The notes under the pieces are model-generated. The model was not told the origin of the DNA and did no database searches. It worked only from the letters and a program-made list of their open reading frames with translations. From Rhizohabitans arisaemae (GTDB taxonomy: Bacteria > Actinomycetota > Actinomycetes > Streptosporangiales > Streptosporangiaceae): a DNA stretch of 64,000 bases. Every line of letters starts with the position of its first letter. The first letter of the stretch is position 1. The stretch spans positions 186,001-250,000 of the forward strand of contig NZ_BLRH01000060.1 in assembly GCF_025996515.1 (NCBI RefSeq). The letters run 5' to 3'. This document shows positions 26,083-35,559 of the stretch, one piece after another. The position numbers were made by a program, and so were the translations under genes.

Positions 26083-27441
26083 TCAACTCCTTACGATGGC
26101 GAGGACTTCGTCGCGGATCTCCGCCATCTTGCGGGTGTCGGCGGCCTCCGCGTTGAGACGAAGCAGGGGCTCGGTGTTGGAGGGCCGCAGGTTGAACCAC
26201 CAGCCCGGTCCGAAAACGGTAAGCCCGTCCAGTTCGTCGAAGGTCGTCCCGGGTCGATCGGCGTAGGATCCGCGGACCGCGTCGAGGGCGGCGGAGGCGT
26301 CGGCGACCCGGCTGTTGATCTCACCGGAGGCCGCGTAGCGCGTGTACCGGGCGAGCAGCTCCGACAGCGGCCGATCCTGCTCGCCGAGCGCGGCGAGCAC
26401 GTGCAACGCGGCGAGCATGCCCGAGTCCGCGTACCAGAAGTCGCGGAAGTAGTAGTGCGCCGAGTGCTCCCCGCCGAACACCGCCCCGTGCCCGGCCATC
26501 TCCGCCTTGATGAACGAGTGGCCGACCCGGGTGCGCGCCGGGATCCCGCCGTGCTCTTTGACGATCTCCGGTACCGCGGCCGAGGTGATCAGATTGTGGA
26601 TGATCGTCGATCCGGGGTGGCGGGCGAGTTCCCGTACGGCGACGAGCGCGGTGACCGTCGACGGGGAGACCGACTCACCCCGCTCGTCGACCACCCAGCA
26701 TCGGTCGGCGTCCCCGTCGAAGGCGATGCCGAGGTCGGCCCCGTGCTCGACCACCGCCTCGCGCAGATCCAGGATGTTCGCCGGCTCCAGCGGGTTCGCC
26801 TCGTGGTTGGGGAACGTGCCGTCGAGCTCGAAGTAGAGGGGGACGAGGTCGATCGGCAATCCGGCGAAGACCGCGGGGACGGTGTGGCCGCCCATGCCGT
26901 TGCCCGCGTCGACCACGACCTTGAGCGGCCGGATGCCGGTCAGCTCGACGAGCGTCTTCAGGTGGGCGGCGTAACCGGCGAGCACGTCCCGGACGGTCAC
27001 CGTACCGAGGACGGCGGCCGCGGGCCCGGCCCCGGAGGCGAGGATCTCGGCCGTCCGGTCGCGGATCTCGGTGAGACCGGTGTCCCGGCCGATCGGCACG
27101 GCGCCGCCCCGGCACAGCTTCATGCCGTTGTATTCGGCGGGGTTGTGGCTGGCCGTGAGCATCACCCCGGGCAGGCCCAGCGTGCCGCTCGCGTAGTAGA
27201 GCATGTCGGTCGAGCCGAGCCCGGCGTGCACCACGTCGGCCCCGCGGGCGGTCACGCCCCGGGCGAAGGCCGCGGCGAGCGGCGCGGACGAGGCGCGCAT
27301 GTCGTGGGCGATCACCACCGCCGAGGCGCCCGTCACGTCGGTGAAGGCCGCGCCCACCGCTTCCGCGATCTCCTCGTCGAGCTCGGTCGGCACGACGCCT
27401 CGAATGTCATAAGCCTTGAAGATCTTGGCGAGGTCGCCCAC
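26083..27441 (-). CDS. manB: phosphomannomutase/phosphoglucomutase
   Basis: 452 residues with the four domains of the alpha-D-phosphohexomutase family: the phosphoserine loop TASHNP (catalytic Ser98), the Mg2+ loop FDGDADR (about residue 242), the sugar-binding loop [10 protein letters not shown] and the phosphate-binding loop [10 protein letters not shown]. It converts mannose-6-phosphate to mannose-1-phosphate (and often glucose phosphates) for GDP-mannose and cell-surface glycans. The Trm112 and SIS genes follow with minimal spacing, so the three form an operon for hexose-phosphate supply. The glycosyltransferases elsewhere in this window are plausible consumers. Confidence 0.95.
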   Translation of the reverse strand: MGDLAKIFKAYDIRGVVPTELDEEIAEAVGAAFTDVTGASAVVIAHDMRASSAPLAAAFARGVTARGADVVHAGLGSTDMLYYASGTLGLPGVMLTASHNPAEYNGMKLCRGGAVPIGRDTGLTEIRDRTAEILASGAGPAAAVLGTVTVRDVLAGYAAHLKTLVELTGIRPLKVVVDAGNGMGGHTVPAVFAGLPIDLVPLYFELDGTFPNHEANPLEPANILDLREAVVEHGADLGIAFDGDADRCWVVDERGESVSPSTVTALVAVRELARHPGSTIIHNLITSAAVPEIVKEHGGIPARTRVGHSFIKAEMAGHGAVFGGEHSAHYYFRDFWYADSGMLAALHVLAALGEQDRPLSELLARYTRYAASGEINSRVADASAALDAVRGSYADRPGTTFDELDGLTVFGPGWWFNLRPSNTEPLLRLNAEAADTRKMAEIRDEVLAIVRS

Positions 27442-27505
27442 TCCGCTCCGCCCTCATGATGTCGTCCGTCCTCGGTGACGATGAGCCTACCCGGACCGGC
27501 TTGGC

Positions 27506-27880
27506 TCAGCGCTCACGGCGAGGAGGCTTGGGGGCCGAGCGCAGGACGCGCAGGTGGCCTCTACGGCCCACTTCGACCCCTTGGCCGACGGGCTCGGAAC
27601 CGGGTGACTGGGCGGGCCTGGCCGCCTCCCGGACGGCGTTGGCGAGGGCTTCCAGATCGTCGCTGCTGGGCTGCCCGGCTTCCGAGGGCAGCCGGACGAC
27701 CTCCCAGCCACGGGGAGCGGTGAGCCGCTCGGCGTGCTCCGCGCACAGGTCATAGCAATGTGGCTCGACGTACGTCGCCAGGGGGCCAAGGACTGCGGTC
27801 GAATCGGCGTACACGTACGTGAGCGTGAAGACTGCTTGCTGCCTGCAGGCGGTACGGGAACAGCTGCGGACGGGGCTCAC
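27506..27880 (-). CDS. DUF3499 family protein
   Basis: 124 residues. The N-terminal ~70 residues are the actinobacterial DUF3499 domain: CSRTACRQQAVFTLTYVYADSTAVLGPLA, then EPHCYDLCAEHAERLTAPRGWEVVRL, with Cys and His residues spaced like a zinc-binding site. The C-terminal half is variable and basic. Function unknown. The GTG at 27880 matches the conserved family start (SPVRSCSR); open frame continues to 27928. A 16-bp perfect palindrome sits 4 bases upstream of this start. The neighbours, manB and the zincin-like gene, keep the typical actinobacterial order. Confidence 0.88.
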   Translation of the reverse strand: MSPVRSCSRTACRQQAVFTLTYVYADSTAVLGPLATYVEPHCYDLCAEHAERLTAPRGWEVVRLPSEAGQPSSDDLEALANAVREAARPAQSPGSEPVGQGVEVGRRGHLRVLRSAPKPPRRER

Positions 27881-27884
27881 GGAG

Positions 27885-27900
27885 GGACCGTATACGGTCC
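27885..27900. promoter_or_regulatory. 16-bp perfect palindrome before the DUF3499 start
   Basis: GGACCGTATACGGTCC is a perfect 16-bp palindrome centred 12 bases upstream of the chosen GTG. It may be an operator over a leaderless or short-leader promoter, or in RNA a hairpin occluding initiation. No regulator is adjacent. Confidence 0.45.
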
Positions 27901-28001
27901 TGGACTGAGTTTCCACCACCCGGCCCACTTATATCGAGCGTGTCGCCACATTCCGGACCCGACTACTCCCGTGATCTACTAGAGCTTTACCGACAGAAGG
28001 G

Positions 28002-28436
28002 TTAATGCCGCTCATCCCAACCGGGGTCGATCGTCTCCGGACTGAGACCGAGAAGGTTGGCGACCTCCTCCACCACGACATCGTGGACGAGTGCGCCGAG
28101 CTGGTCGCGATCGCCCGCCCGTGCCTCGATCGGACGGCGGTACACCACGATGATGTTCGGGTCGGAGTCGACGGCGGGCTGGAGCCGGCTCAGCGGGACG
28201 GCCGACCGCTCCGGGATGTCGGTGAGCTCCGCGACCGGGGGCACCTCCTCCACCGCGAACTCCACGGCCGCCAGCTGACTCCCCCAGCGGGGCTTGAGCC
28301 GGTCCACCGCGTCCAGGACGAGATCGTCGAAGCGCTGGCCCCGGGTCCTGCTGATCGGCACATGGGAGGGACCGAGGGGACCCCGCATCCCCCGGCCGTG
28401 GCGATCACGTCTTCTCGGACGTTTCGACGCGCTCAT
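28002..28436 (-). CDS. zincin-like metallopeptidase-family protein with degenerate metal site
   Basis: 144 residues from an ATG at 28436. A very basic N-terminus leads to RGPLGP and RTRGQRFDDLVLDAVDRL, then the fold of the small zincin family (PF06262 type). Where active members have His-Glu-x-x-His, this one reads Glu123-Glu124-Val-Ala-Asn127 in VHDVVVEEVANLLGL, so both zinc-ligand His positions are lost. It is therefore probably not an active protease. It lies between DUF5719 and DUF3499, an order common in actinobacteria. An alternative GTG start at 28463 is possible. Confidence 0.8.
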   Translation of the reverse strand: MSASKRPRRRDRHGRGMRGPLGPSHVPISRTRGQRFDDLVLDAVDRLKPRWGSQLAAVEFAVEEVPPVAELTDIPERSAVPLSRLQPAVDSDPNIIVVYRRPIEARAGDRDQLGALVHDVVVEEVANLLGLSPETIDPGWDERH

Positions 28437-28477
28437 CCCGGGCAGCCCACGCTCCTCGTACACCGGTCCACGACCGC

Positions 28478-29935
28478 TCAGCGCCCGATCTGCGCAGGCG
28501 GAATCGCAGCGATCATCGTATCCACCACTTGAGGGACAAGTGCCCACGTGCGGGCCATGGCAAGCGGCTGAATCGTGATGAGCTGTCCCTCGGGGGTCCG
28601 CTCCTCAAGCACGCGACCGCCGTACACCGGGCCCGAGTCCCGCACCGGGTTCACCACGATGGCGTACGCCCCCTCGCTGCCCCGCGGCGCCGGGATGTCG
28701 ACCTGTACGGTCCGATGGACCGGCACCTCGACCTCCTTGGCCGGGAGCGGGGCACCCCGGGCCGGGATCACCTGGACCGACACCTTGGCGTTGGTGAGCG
28801 GGGCCGAGAGGACGAGCCGCGACGGCCCCCGGTTGCCCAGCGTCACGCTGCCCAGGTCGATCGAGGGGGAGGCGGCGCTGAAGGCGACGTCCTGCTTGGC
28901 GCCGGTCCCCGTGCTCATCATCCCCGCCACGATCGGCACGTCGGCGCTGAGCTGGAGCGCGCCCGCCTGTCCGGCGAGGGCGGTGGTGAGGTCGGTCACG
29001 ACCGTGGAGCCGGCGGGCACGTCGATCCGCTCATGGCCCTTGGGGGTGTACATGGAGTCCGAGGTGACGACCTTGATCCGCACGACCGTGTCCTTGTCCC
29101 CGGGCGCGGTGACGTAGAGCCGCCGCAGGCCGCCCCCCTTGGGCACCGCGGGCACGATCACGGTCGTGTTCGGCTCCACCGCCGGGGGGATCCAGTCGAC
29201 GCCCTTGTCGCCGGGGTAGGCGACGCGTGCCGCGGCGGCGATCCGCCCGCTGGTGGTGCTCACCTGGACCGCCGCGGCGTCCGCGCTCGGGGCGAGGTCG
29301 CGCAGTCGGACGATCCGGCTCTTGCCCGGCTCGACGGTCATTCCCTGGGTGCTCTCGGTGAGGACCGGTCCCTCCCCCGAGTAGACCGCGAATCCGACCA
29401 TCGCGGGCACCGTGTCGGCGTTGGTCAGATGGAGCGTCACATCGGCCGCGGAGGGGCCCGGGCCGACGAACCAGGTGCTCGTACCCGGCTCGATGCACCG
29501 CAGGCCCGCCAGACCCCGTTCCACGCCCGTGACGACCCGGCTGAGCTGGCCGACCTCAAGGCCCGAGGCCATCACCCCGGTGGCGCTGACGGTGAGTGCG
29601 GGCACGAGCCCCTTGAGGTCCTTGACCCACATCCGCCCCGGACTCTCGACCACGGCGAGCGGGGTCTTCTGCCCGATCCCGCGGATCTCTGCGCGCCCGT
29701 TCCCCGTGCCGGCGCCGGCGGGGGTGAGCACCGCCGTCCTGCCCTGAAACAGATCAGGACACACCGTCCGCACCGACTCCACGGCGACTTTGGTCAGGAC
29801 CGGCGGAGGCGTCCATTCCGGCACCTCCGGCTGGGAGATCCGCGCCGCGCCGTACAGCGCGATCATGGCGACCACGACCAGCCCGAACAGCCCGAAACGG
29901 TTGCCGACCAGACCGGTCTTGCGCTGCCTGCTCAT
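28478..29935 (-). CDS. DUF5719 family membrane-anchored protein
   Basis: 485 residues. One N-terminal transmembrane segment (about residues 13-32) is followed by a large extracytoplasmic region of beta-rich modules (repeated patterns such as VTVSATGVMA, VQVSTTSGRIAAAARV, LQLSADVPIVAGMMSTG), typical of the actinobacterial DUF5719 family encoded next to a large GT2 glycosyltransferase. The ATG overlaps the stop of the upstream glycosyltransferase gene by 4 bases, so the two proteins are made together, and DUF5719 may be the extracellular partner of that enzyme (inference). Confidence 0.85.
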   Translation of the reverse strand: MSRQRKTGLVGNRFGLFGLVVVAMIALYGAARISQPEVPEWTPPPVLTKVAVESVRTVCPDLFQGRTAVLTPAGAGTGNGRAEIRGIGQKTPLAVVESPGRMWVKDLKGLVPALTVSATGVMASGLEVGQLSRVVTGVERGLAGLRCIEPGTSTWFVGPGPSAADVTLHLTNADTVPAMVGFAVYSGEGPVLTESTQGMTVEPGKSRIVRLRDLAPSADAAAVQVSTTSGRIAAAARVAYPGDKGVDWIPPAVEPNTTVIVPAVPKGGGLRRLYVTAPGDKDTVVRIKVVTSDSMYTPKGHERIDVPAGSTVVTDLTTALAGQAGALQLSADVPIVAGMMSTGTGAKQDVAFSAASPSIDLGSVTLGNRGPSRLVLSAPLTNAKVSVQVIPARGAPLPAKEVEVPVHRTVQVDIPAPRGSEGAYAIVVNPVRDSGPVYGGRVLEERTPEGQLITIQPLAMARTWALVPQVVDTMIAAIPPAQIGR

Positions 29936-32900
29936 CCGACCAGCTCCAAGGCCTGCCGCTCCTTCTCGTCCTGTTCGAGCGCCGCGTCCGAGCTACGCCC
30001 GCCGGGAAGCGCGAGCACCAGCACGACGAACGCGAGGAGCCCCTGCCCCCACAGCCAGACGCCGCGCCAGAAATCATCCCTGACGATCTCCAGCTTGCCC
30101 CCGGTGGACGGCACCTCGAACCCCTGCGCCCAGGTGTCGACCGTCTTCCCCGGGAGCGGCCTGCCGTCGAGCGTCGCCCGCCAGGCGTCGTCCGCGGGTT
30201 CGGCGAGGACCACCGTCCGCGTGCCCTCCCCGGGCTCGACCGTGACCGGCCCGTGCGGGGGCAGGGTGGCGAGGCGGCGGCCGTCCCCGTCGACCAGGCT
30301 GAGCCGGGAGGCGGTCTCGGTGAGCTGCCAGAGCCCTGTCGTCTCGGTGATGCTCTTGCGGGTCAGCGTGGGCTGGGAGTCCAGCGTCCGCTTCAGCGAC
30401 TGCGCGGTCCCGGGGCCGGAGACCACGACGTACTGGACGCCGAACGAGGCCAGGACCCGCACGTCCTCGCCGCCCCGCCCCGACACCAGCCCCCCGACGG
30501 CGGCGCTGATCCGCTGCCGGGCCGCGGCGGGCACCGGGATCTCCGTCTCGCCGATGATCGGATCCCGGCCGCGCAGCACCGTGTAGAACAGGGTGCCCTC
30601 GTCGCCGGCCCGCAGCACCAGCGTCCGCTCGCCCGCGGTGGACTTGGCCGCCACGATCGCGGGCACGACCTCGGCGTTGTCCCGGTTCAACGGGCCGGAG
30701 ACCCCGATCGTGACCCAGGTTCCGGCCGCGAGCAGCGGGGCCGCGCAGGCGATCACCGCGACCGCGGTGGCGATGATCTTGCGGATCCCCCCTTCCGCCC
30801 GCAGCTCGGAGATCCGGTGCGCGGTGACCGCGGCGGCGACGAGCACCCCCAGGGCGGCGAACCCGAGCGCCACGCCCGGCCAGGCCGTCGCCTCGGGCCC
30901 TCCGGCGAGCGGCGTCACCGGCTGCCGGCTGGTGAGCAGCGCCACCAGCACCCCGAAGACCGCCAGGCCCCAGCCGCTCGCGCTGACCAGCCGCTGGCTC
31001 CGCATGAGCAGGGCCATCAGCGCGACGGCGATCAGACCGGCGGTCGTCCAGGTGGGCGGCATGCCGGGCCCGCCCGGGCTCAGCAGCAGCAGCGCCTCGG
31101 CCGAGAGCCGGGGGTCGACGAGCTCCTCGCTGTGCAGCCCGGCTTCGAGCAGGAACTGGAGGGGTTCTGCGAACAGCCGGAGGATCCAGGGGAGCAGCAG
31201 CACGACGGGGGTGGTCACCGCGATCAGCAGCGAGGTGGCGACCCCCTTGCGCAGTCCGCCGAACGCGAGGAGCGCGAGGAATCCCAGCACCGCGGCGAGG
31301 AGCCAGACCAGCGGCGCGAAGGCGGTGCCCACGGCGAGAAGGAGGCCAAGGCCCCAGGCCGCCCGGCGCGAGCCGGTGAGGAGGAGCTGCGCCAGCAGGG
31401 CGTAGACGGGGAGGAGGACCAGCACCACGGCGGTCCCGAGCCGTCCGGCCGCGACGGCGCCGGTGGCCACGGGCAGCAGCGCGTACGACGCGGCGAGCCA
31501 GATCTGGGCCGGCAGATACGGGATCATCCGCTTGGTGGCGAGGTAGGCGGTGAGCCCGGCCAGCGGTACGCAGCCGAGGAGCAGGACGCTGACCACGAGC
31601 CAGGTCTTGCCGAGGAACAGCGTGCTCAGCAGCGCGAGCACCCCGACGTACGGCGGGGCGACCTCGGCGGAGCCGATGCTGACCTCGTGGAAGGTGGAGG
31701 TGTAGAGGTTCCACAGGTCGGAGGCACCGCCGATGACGGGCACCAGGGCGCCGCCGCCGAGCGTGCCCCCGAAGATCAGGGATCTCTCCGCGACCAACGT
31801 GACCGTCAGCAGGCCCAGGCAGAGCAGGACGCCGGGGCTGGTGAAGATCCGCCGCAGTACCCCGGAGTCGGCGAGGAAGGCCGCCCCGTCGTCCTCGTCG
31901 GGCGAGGCCACGACCGCGTGGTGGCGGCCCGCCGAATCCACCGGGCCGGAGCCGGCGAAGAAGCCGCGGACCATGTCCCCGAGCCGCCGGAAGGCCTCCC
32001 CCGGTGGCGGCAGGAACGGCTTGATCGCGGTGTAGCCGTGGGCGCGGACCTTCGATCGCCGGCTCCTGGCCCGGAGCAGCCGCCACGGCTTGAACACGAG
32101 GGAGCCGACGGCGAGCGCCTCGTCGAGCGCGTTCGCCGGCTGCTTGGCGAACAGGTACACCAGCGTGCGCAGCAGCGAGCCGAAGACGTTGCGCAGCAGC
32201 GCCCAGATGAGGTTGCGGAGCGGCAGGTTGGCCGCGAGGACGTACATGGCGTTGCGGCGGTCGAGCCGCCGGGGGTGGTCGGCGGTGAAGGTGATCCGCC
32301 GCCGGCGGCGCGCGGAGGCCTCGGCGTGCCAGGCGACCGCGTCGGTGACGACGAGCACCTTGTGCCCGGCGGCCTGGGCCCGCCAGCACAGGTCCAGGTC
32401 GTCGCGGAAGAGCGGAAGATCGGGGTCGAGCCCGCCCAGCTCCTCCCAGACCTCGCGCCGGATGAGCATGCCGGCGGTGGAGACGGAGAGCACCTCGCGG
32501 ACGCCGTCGTGCTGCCCCTGGTCGAACTCACGCCACTCCAGGCCGGTCTCCCGCCGGCCCGCCTTGTCGATCGTGACGCCGACCTCGATCAGTACCCGGC
32601 GGTCCATCCAGTCGCAGAGCTTGGGGCCGAGCACGCTCGCCCGCGGATCCAGCTCGGCCGCGCGGAGCAGGAACTCCAGCGCGCCCTCGTCCGGGGTGCA
32701 GTCGTCGTGGAGCAGCCAGATCCACTCACCGGAGGGATGGGGCCTGGCCAGCGGATGTTCGAGTGCCTGGCGCACCCCTTCGCCGAAGCCCGTGGAACGG
32801 GGCAGGCTGAGGACCGCGTGCGGGACCACCTGACCGGCGAATCCCTCGGTGTAGATCTCCAGGCTGCGGTCGCGACTGCCGTTGTCCACGGCGATGACGC

Positions 32901-33015
32901 GGTCGACGGGCCGCGTCTGGCGCAGCAACCCATCCAGAGTCTCCGGCAGCCATCGGGCGCCGTCGTGTGAGACCACGACCGCGGTGACGACGTGACGTGT
33001 TGAATACGCAGACAC
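29932..33015 (-). CDS. large GT2 glycosyltransferase with multi-pass membrane domain
   Basis: 1027 residues from a GTG at 33015. An N-terminal GT2 (GT-A fold) domain (about 1-280) has VVTAVVVSHDGARWLPETL, the metal-binding acidic motif in WLLHDDC and LFRDDLDLCWRA further on. It is followed by about a dozen transmembrane helices (roughly 390-760) and a C-terminal extracytoplasmic region (about 770-985) before a final TM helix. This is the layout of the large actinobacterial membrane glycosyltransferases next to DUF5719 and whiB. It probably adds a sugar to a surface glycan or glycoprotein from a nucleotide- or lipid-linked donor; the substrate is unknown. Confidence 0.88.
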   Translation of the reverse strand: MSAYSTRHVVTAVVVSHDGARWLPETLDGLLRQTRPVDRVIAVDNGSRDRSLEIYTEGFAGQVVPHAVLSLPRSTGFGEGVRQALEHPLARPHPSGEWIWLLHDDCTPDEGALEFLLRAAELDPRASVLGPKLCDWMDRRVLIEVGVTIDKAGRRETGLEWREFDQGQHDGVREVLSVSTAGMLIRREVWEELGGLDPDLPLFRDDLDLCWRAQAAGHKVLVVTDAVAWHAEASARRRRRITFTADHPRRLDRRNAMYVLAANLPLRNLIWALLRNVFGSLLRTLVYLFAKQPANALDEALAVGSLVFKPWRLLRARSRRSKVRAHGYTAIKPFLPPPGEAFRRLGDMVRGFFAGSGPVDSAGRHHAVVASPDEDDGAAFLADSGVLRRIFTSPGVLLCLGLLTVTLVAERSLIFGGTLGGGALVPVIGGASDLWNLYTSTFHEVSIGSAEVAPPYVGVLALLSTLFLGKTWLVVSVLLLGCVPLAGLTAYLATKRMIPYLPAQIWLAASYALLPVATGAVAAGRLGTAVVLVLLPVYALLAQLLLTGSRRAAWGLGLLLAVGTAFAPLVWLLAAVLGFLALLAFGGLRKGVATSLLIAVTTPVVLLLPWILRLFAEPLQFLLEAGLHSEELVDPRLSAEALLLLSPGGPGMPPTWTTAGLIAVALMALLMRSQRLVSASGWGLAVFGVLVALLTSRQPVTPLAGGPEATAWPGVALGFAALGVLVAAAVTAHRISELRAEGGIRKIIATAVAVIACAAPLLAAGTWVTIGVSGPLNRDNAEVVPAIVAAKSTAGERTLVLRAGDEGTLFYTVLRGRDPIIGETEIPVPAAARQRISAAVGGLVSGRGGEDVRVLASFGVQYVVVSGPGTAQSLKRTLDSQPTLTRKSITETTGLWQLTETASRLSLVDGDGRRLATLPPHGPVTVEPGEGTRTVVLAEPADDAWRATLDGRPLPGKTVDTWAQGFEVPSTGGKLEIVRDDFWRGVWLWGQGLLAFVVLVLALPGGRSSDAALEQDEKERQALELVG

Positions 33016-33143
33016 GAGGTTCCGGGGGATGGTGAGTTTCCCGTGGCGGTGTGGGCCGGACCACGGTCGCGCCTGGAGGGCGCGCCCGACAACGATACGG
33101 CACCGGGGACCCGGCTAGGCGTGGAGTGTTCATTATGTGATGA

Positions 33144-33174
33144 GTCCGGCCGCCTGCGTACGCGGCGGCCGGAC
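33144..33174 (-). terminator. terminator hairpin downstream of whiB
   Basis: An 11-bp perfect inverted repeat, GTCCGGCCGCC (33144-33154) with GGCGGCCGGAC (33164-33174), lies 12 bases past the whiB stop. It probably ends the whiB transcript and separates it from the glycosyltransferase operon. Confidence 0.65.
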
Positions 33175-33186
33175 CTCATCCATATA

Positions 33187-33444
33187 TCAACTCGCCTGGC
33201 GCTTGATCCTGCGGCGCTCCCGCTCGGACAGCCCACCCCAGATTCCGAATCGCTCGTCGTGTTCGAGCGCGTATTCAAGGCACTCCGCTCGCACTTCACA
33301 CGAACGGCACACCTTTTTCGCCTCTCGGGTGGAGCCGCCCTTCTCCGGGAAGAACGCCTCCGGGTCGGTTTGCGCGCACAGGGCACGCTCCTGCCAACCT
33401 AGATCCTCAGCACCGGGCGTCTGTCCCATGACCTGGTCGGTCAC
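33187..33444 (-). CDS. whiB: WhiB/WhiB2 (WhmD)-type iron-sulfur regulator
   Basis: 85 residues. Four Cys ligands for the [4Fe-4S] cluster are Cys23, Cys46, Cys49 and Cys55 (CxxC between the second and third), followed by the GIWGG turn and a basic C-terminus (RERRRIKRQAS) for DNA contact. The sequence (RALCAQTDPEAFFPEKGGSTREAKKVC) is that of the WhiB/WhiB2 subfamily, which with WhiA controls sporulation septation in streptomycetes and division in mycobacteria. GTG 33444 is set by AGGAGGTGGG about 7 bases upstream; the frame runs on to 33513. It is a monocistronic gene with its own promoter in the 160 bases upstream, with the glycosyltransferase gene downstream. Confidence 0.95.
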   Translation of the reverse strand: MTDQVMGQTPGAEDLGWQERALCAQTDPEAFFPEKGGSTREAKKVCRSCEVRAECLEYALEHDERFGIWGGLSERERRRIKRQAS

Positions 33445-33676
33445 AGCCCACCTCCTGCCGCCCGTTATGGAGCCCCCTTCACGCCTCCCTCGTACCCACC
33501 CTCGGGAGGCCAAACAACACAGCTGTAATTACACGCGCGTGTCACTGTGCGCGTCAAGCGGCACGGTGGTATCCGGGGAAAGACGCGCTTCCCCCGGCCC
33601 ATCTAGGTTCCAGACCCGTGGATCACCTTCGGTTGACTGAGGTCAGGACGAGGTTTTACCGGAAAGTCCGGCCGAT

Positions 33677-35380
33677 TCAGCGCCCCTGGCGCCCGTCCTG
33701 GCGATCGGCGCCGTACCACTCCTGGGAGCCGTCGGCGGGGTCGGCGGCATGGGTGTTCAACGGGTCCTGCCCCGGGCGGTGGATGGCCGTCGGGGTGAGC
33801 GTGTCCGACTGCGGGGAACCGCCGTGGCCGGCCGGGACGTGCCCCTGCGGCGAATAGCCCTGCCCGGTCTGCGGATAGCCCTGGGGGTACGGCTGCGCGT
33901 ACTGAGCGTGCTCGCCCATCACCGGATACGCCTGCGTGTACGCGGCCGGGTTCGGCTGTGCGGCCTGCTCCGGGGAGGGGTACGGCGCCTGGCCGGCGTC
34001 GCCGTACGGATCGCCCTGACCGTAGGCGGACCTCGCCGCCTCCTGCGCCTCGGCGACGTAGCGGTGTGCGGTGGCCGGGTCCAGCGAGATCGTGGAGTCG
34101 CCCATGGGCACGCCGGCGGATTGGGCCCGCGCCTGCTCCGACCAGGGCTGCTGCAGCGGATCGGGGGCCGGCGGAGGGTGGACCTCGCCGAAGCCCGGGG
34201 CGGGCTGGGGCGGCGGGGGCTGGCCGTAACCCGGCTGGGCGAACCCCGGCGCGACCTGGCCGGTGGTGTACATGTGCTCCGTGCCCTGGGCGGCCGGGCC
34301 CGTACCCGAGCCGTACGCCTGCGGCTGCTGGTAGGGGTCCTGGTGCCCGTACGGCGACGGCGGAGCCTCCGGCGCGGGCGGCGGGTAGGCGCCCCCGTAC
34401 TGGGGGGCGGGGGCACCGATGTTCTGGTAGCCCTGGGCCTGGTGGTAGGCCTGGGCCATCTGCTCGTGCCGGATCTGCTCGGCCATCGGGTGCTCGGCCG
34501 CGGGCACGGGCTCCTCGTACTGGTCGTCCTTGCCGCGGAAGAGGTAGTCGAAGTCGTCCTGCTGCTGGGGCTGCTCCGGACCGAGGTCCACCACGACCGT
34601 GGCCTCCGGCGGCGGGGGCAGGGCGGGCTGGGCGGGCTGCGGCGCGGGAGGCGGCGGCTGGTGGGCGGCCGGCGGGGGCGGCTGGTGGGCGGCCGGTGCC
34701 GGCGGCTGCATGGGTGCGGGCTGCGGCTGGGGCGGGGCGGCGGGCTGGGGGTACCCCGAGGCCCACGGCTGCGCCTGCGGCGGGGGAACCGGCTGGGCCG
34801 GGGCCTGCGGCGGCTGCGGGTAGCCGTCCTGCTGGTACCCGGGGGCGGGGTAGCCGGCCTGCGGGTACCCGGCGGGTGGGAAGGCGCCCGGCATCTGCTC
34901 GCCGGAGCGCCTGCGCCCCGGCGGCCGTACCGCGGCCGCGCCCGCGACGCCACCGGCGAGGCCGAGGGTGAACAGCGCGGCGAAGACGACCAGGGCCAGC
35001 TGCGGCACGCCGACGAGGAAGGTCTCGAACTTGTTCCGGCCGGAGACCTCACCGGAGAACAACACACCGAGCAGGGAGATCGCGCCGAAGAGCGTGGAGA
35101 GGCCGAGTGCCCCGAGTGCGCCGTAGACGACCAGGCGCGCCCGGGGGATCGGCTCCCCGATGCGGGTCGCGAGGAGCACGGATCCGAGGAGGAGGGCTGC
35201 GGTGACCGGCCCGAGCAGGGTGTGGAGTGCCCCGCTTGCTCGGGTTCCGAAAGGAATGACCTCATCGCCGATGAGGCTGGTCTCTCCGAAGAACAGCCGT
35301 CCGAGGCTGACGAGAATGCTCGCAGACGCTGTCACAAGTAGCGCCCAAACCGCCGGTTCACGCAGCTTGTCGGGCTCCAT
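33677..35380 (-). CDS. membrane protein with long Pro/Gln/Tyr-rich tail, hypothetical
   Basis: 567 residues from ATG 35380; a GTG at 35389 with GGGGGA 4 bases upstream is an equally good start. About four transmembrane helices (residues 10-32, 52-72, 82-108 and 123-150) are followed by roughly 400 residues of cytoplasmic low-complexity sequence rich in Pro, Gln, Gly and Tyr (repeats of GYPQ, QPPPPA, AYPPP types). I do not recognise a function; the tail may bind SH3-like or polyproline-binding partners or phase-separate. It lies between whiB and the F420 genes, in the same orientation as whiB, and divergent from cofD. Confidence 0.8.
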   Translation of the reverse strand: MEPDKLREPAVWALLVTASASILVSLGRLFFGETSLIGDEVIPFGTRASGALHTLLGPVTAALLLGSVLLATRIGEPIPRARLVVYGALGALGLSTLFGAISLLGVLFSGEVSGRNKFETFLVGVPQLALVVFAALFTLGLAGGVAGAAAVRPPGRRRSGEQMPGAFPPAGYPQAGYPAPGYQQDGYPQPPQAPAQPVPPPQAQPWASGYPQPAAPPQPQPAPMQPPAPAAHQPPPPAAHQPPPPAPQPAQPALPPPPEATVVVDLGPEQPQQQDDFDYLFRGKDDQYEEPVPAAEHPMAEQIRHEQMAQAYHQAQGYQNIGAPAPQYGGAYPPPAPEAPPSPYGHQDPYQQPQAYGSGTGPAAQGTEHMYTTGQVAPGFAQPGYGQPPPPQPAPGFGEVHPPPAPDPLQQPWSEQARAQSAGVPMGDSTISLDPATAHRYVAEAQEAARSAYGQGDPYGDAGQAPYPSPEQAAQPNPAAYTQAYPVMGEHAQYAQPYPQGYPQTGQGYSPQGHVPAGHGGSPQSDTLTPTAIHRPGQDPLNTHAADPADGSQEWYGADRQDGRQGR

Positions 35381-35559
35381 GGTTCGCACAAGATCCCCCA
35401 AGGGTCCGTCTTTACCAGGTAACCCCGGCACTTGGGAAGTTTGGCACATCAGTCACTTAAACGTTGGGCAACCTCGAAGATCACGAAGCGCTCATGTGCA
35501 CTTTCGTCTGGTAAACCCCCGGAACGACGCCGCCGATCGGCTGCTGGGACACTTGGCGC

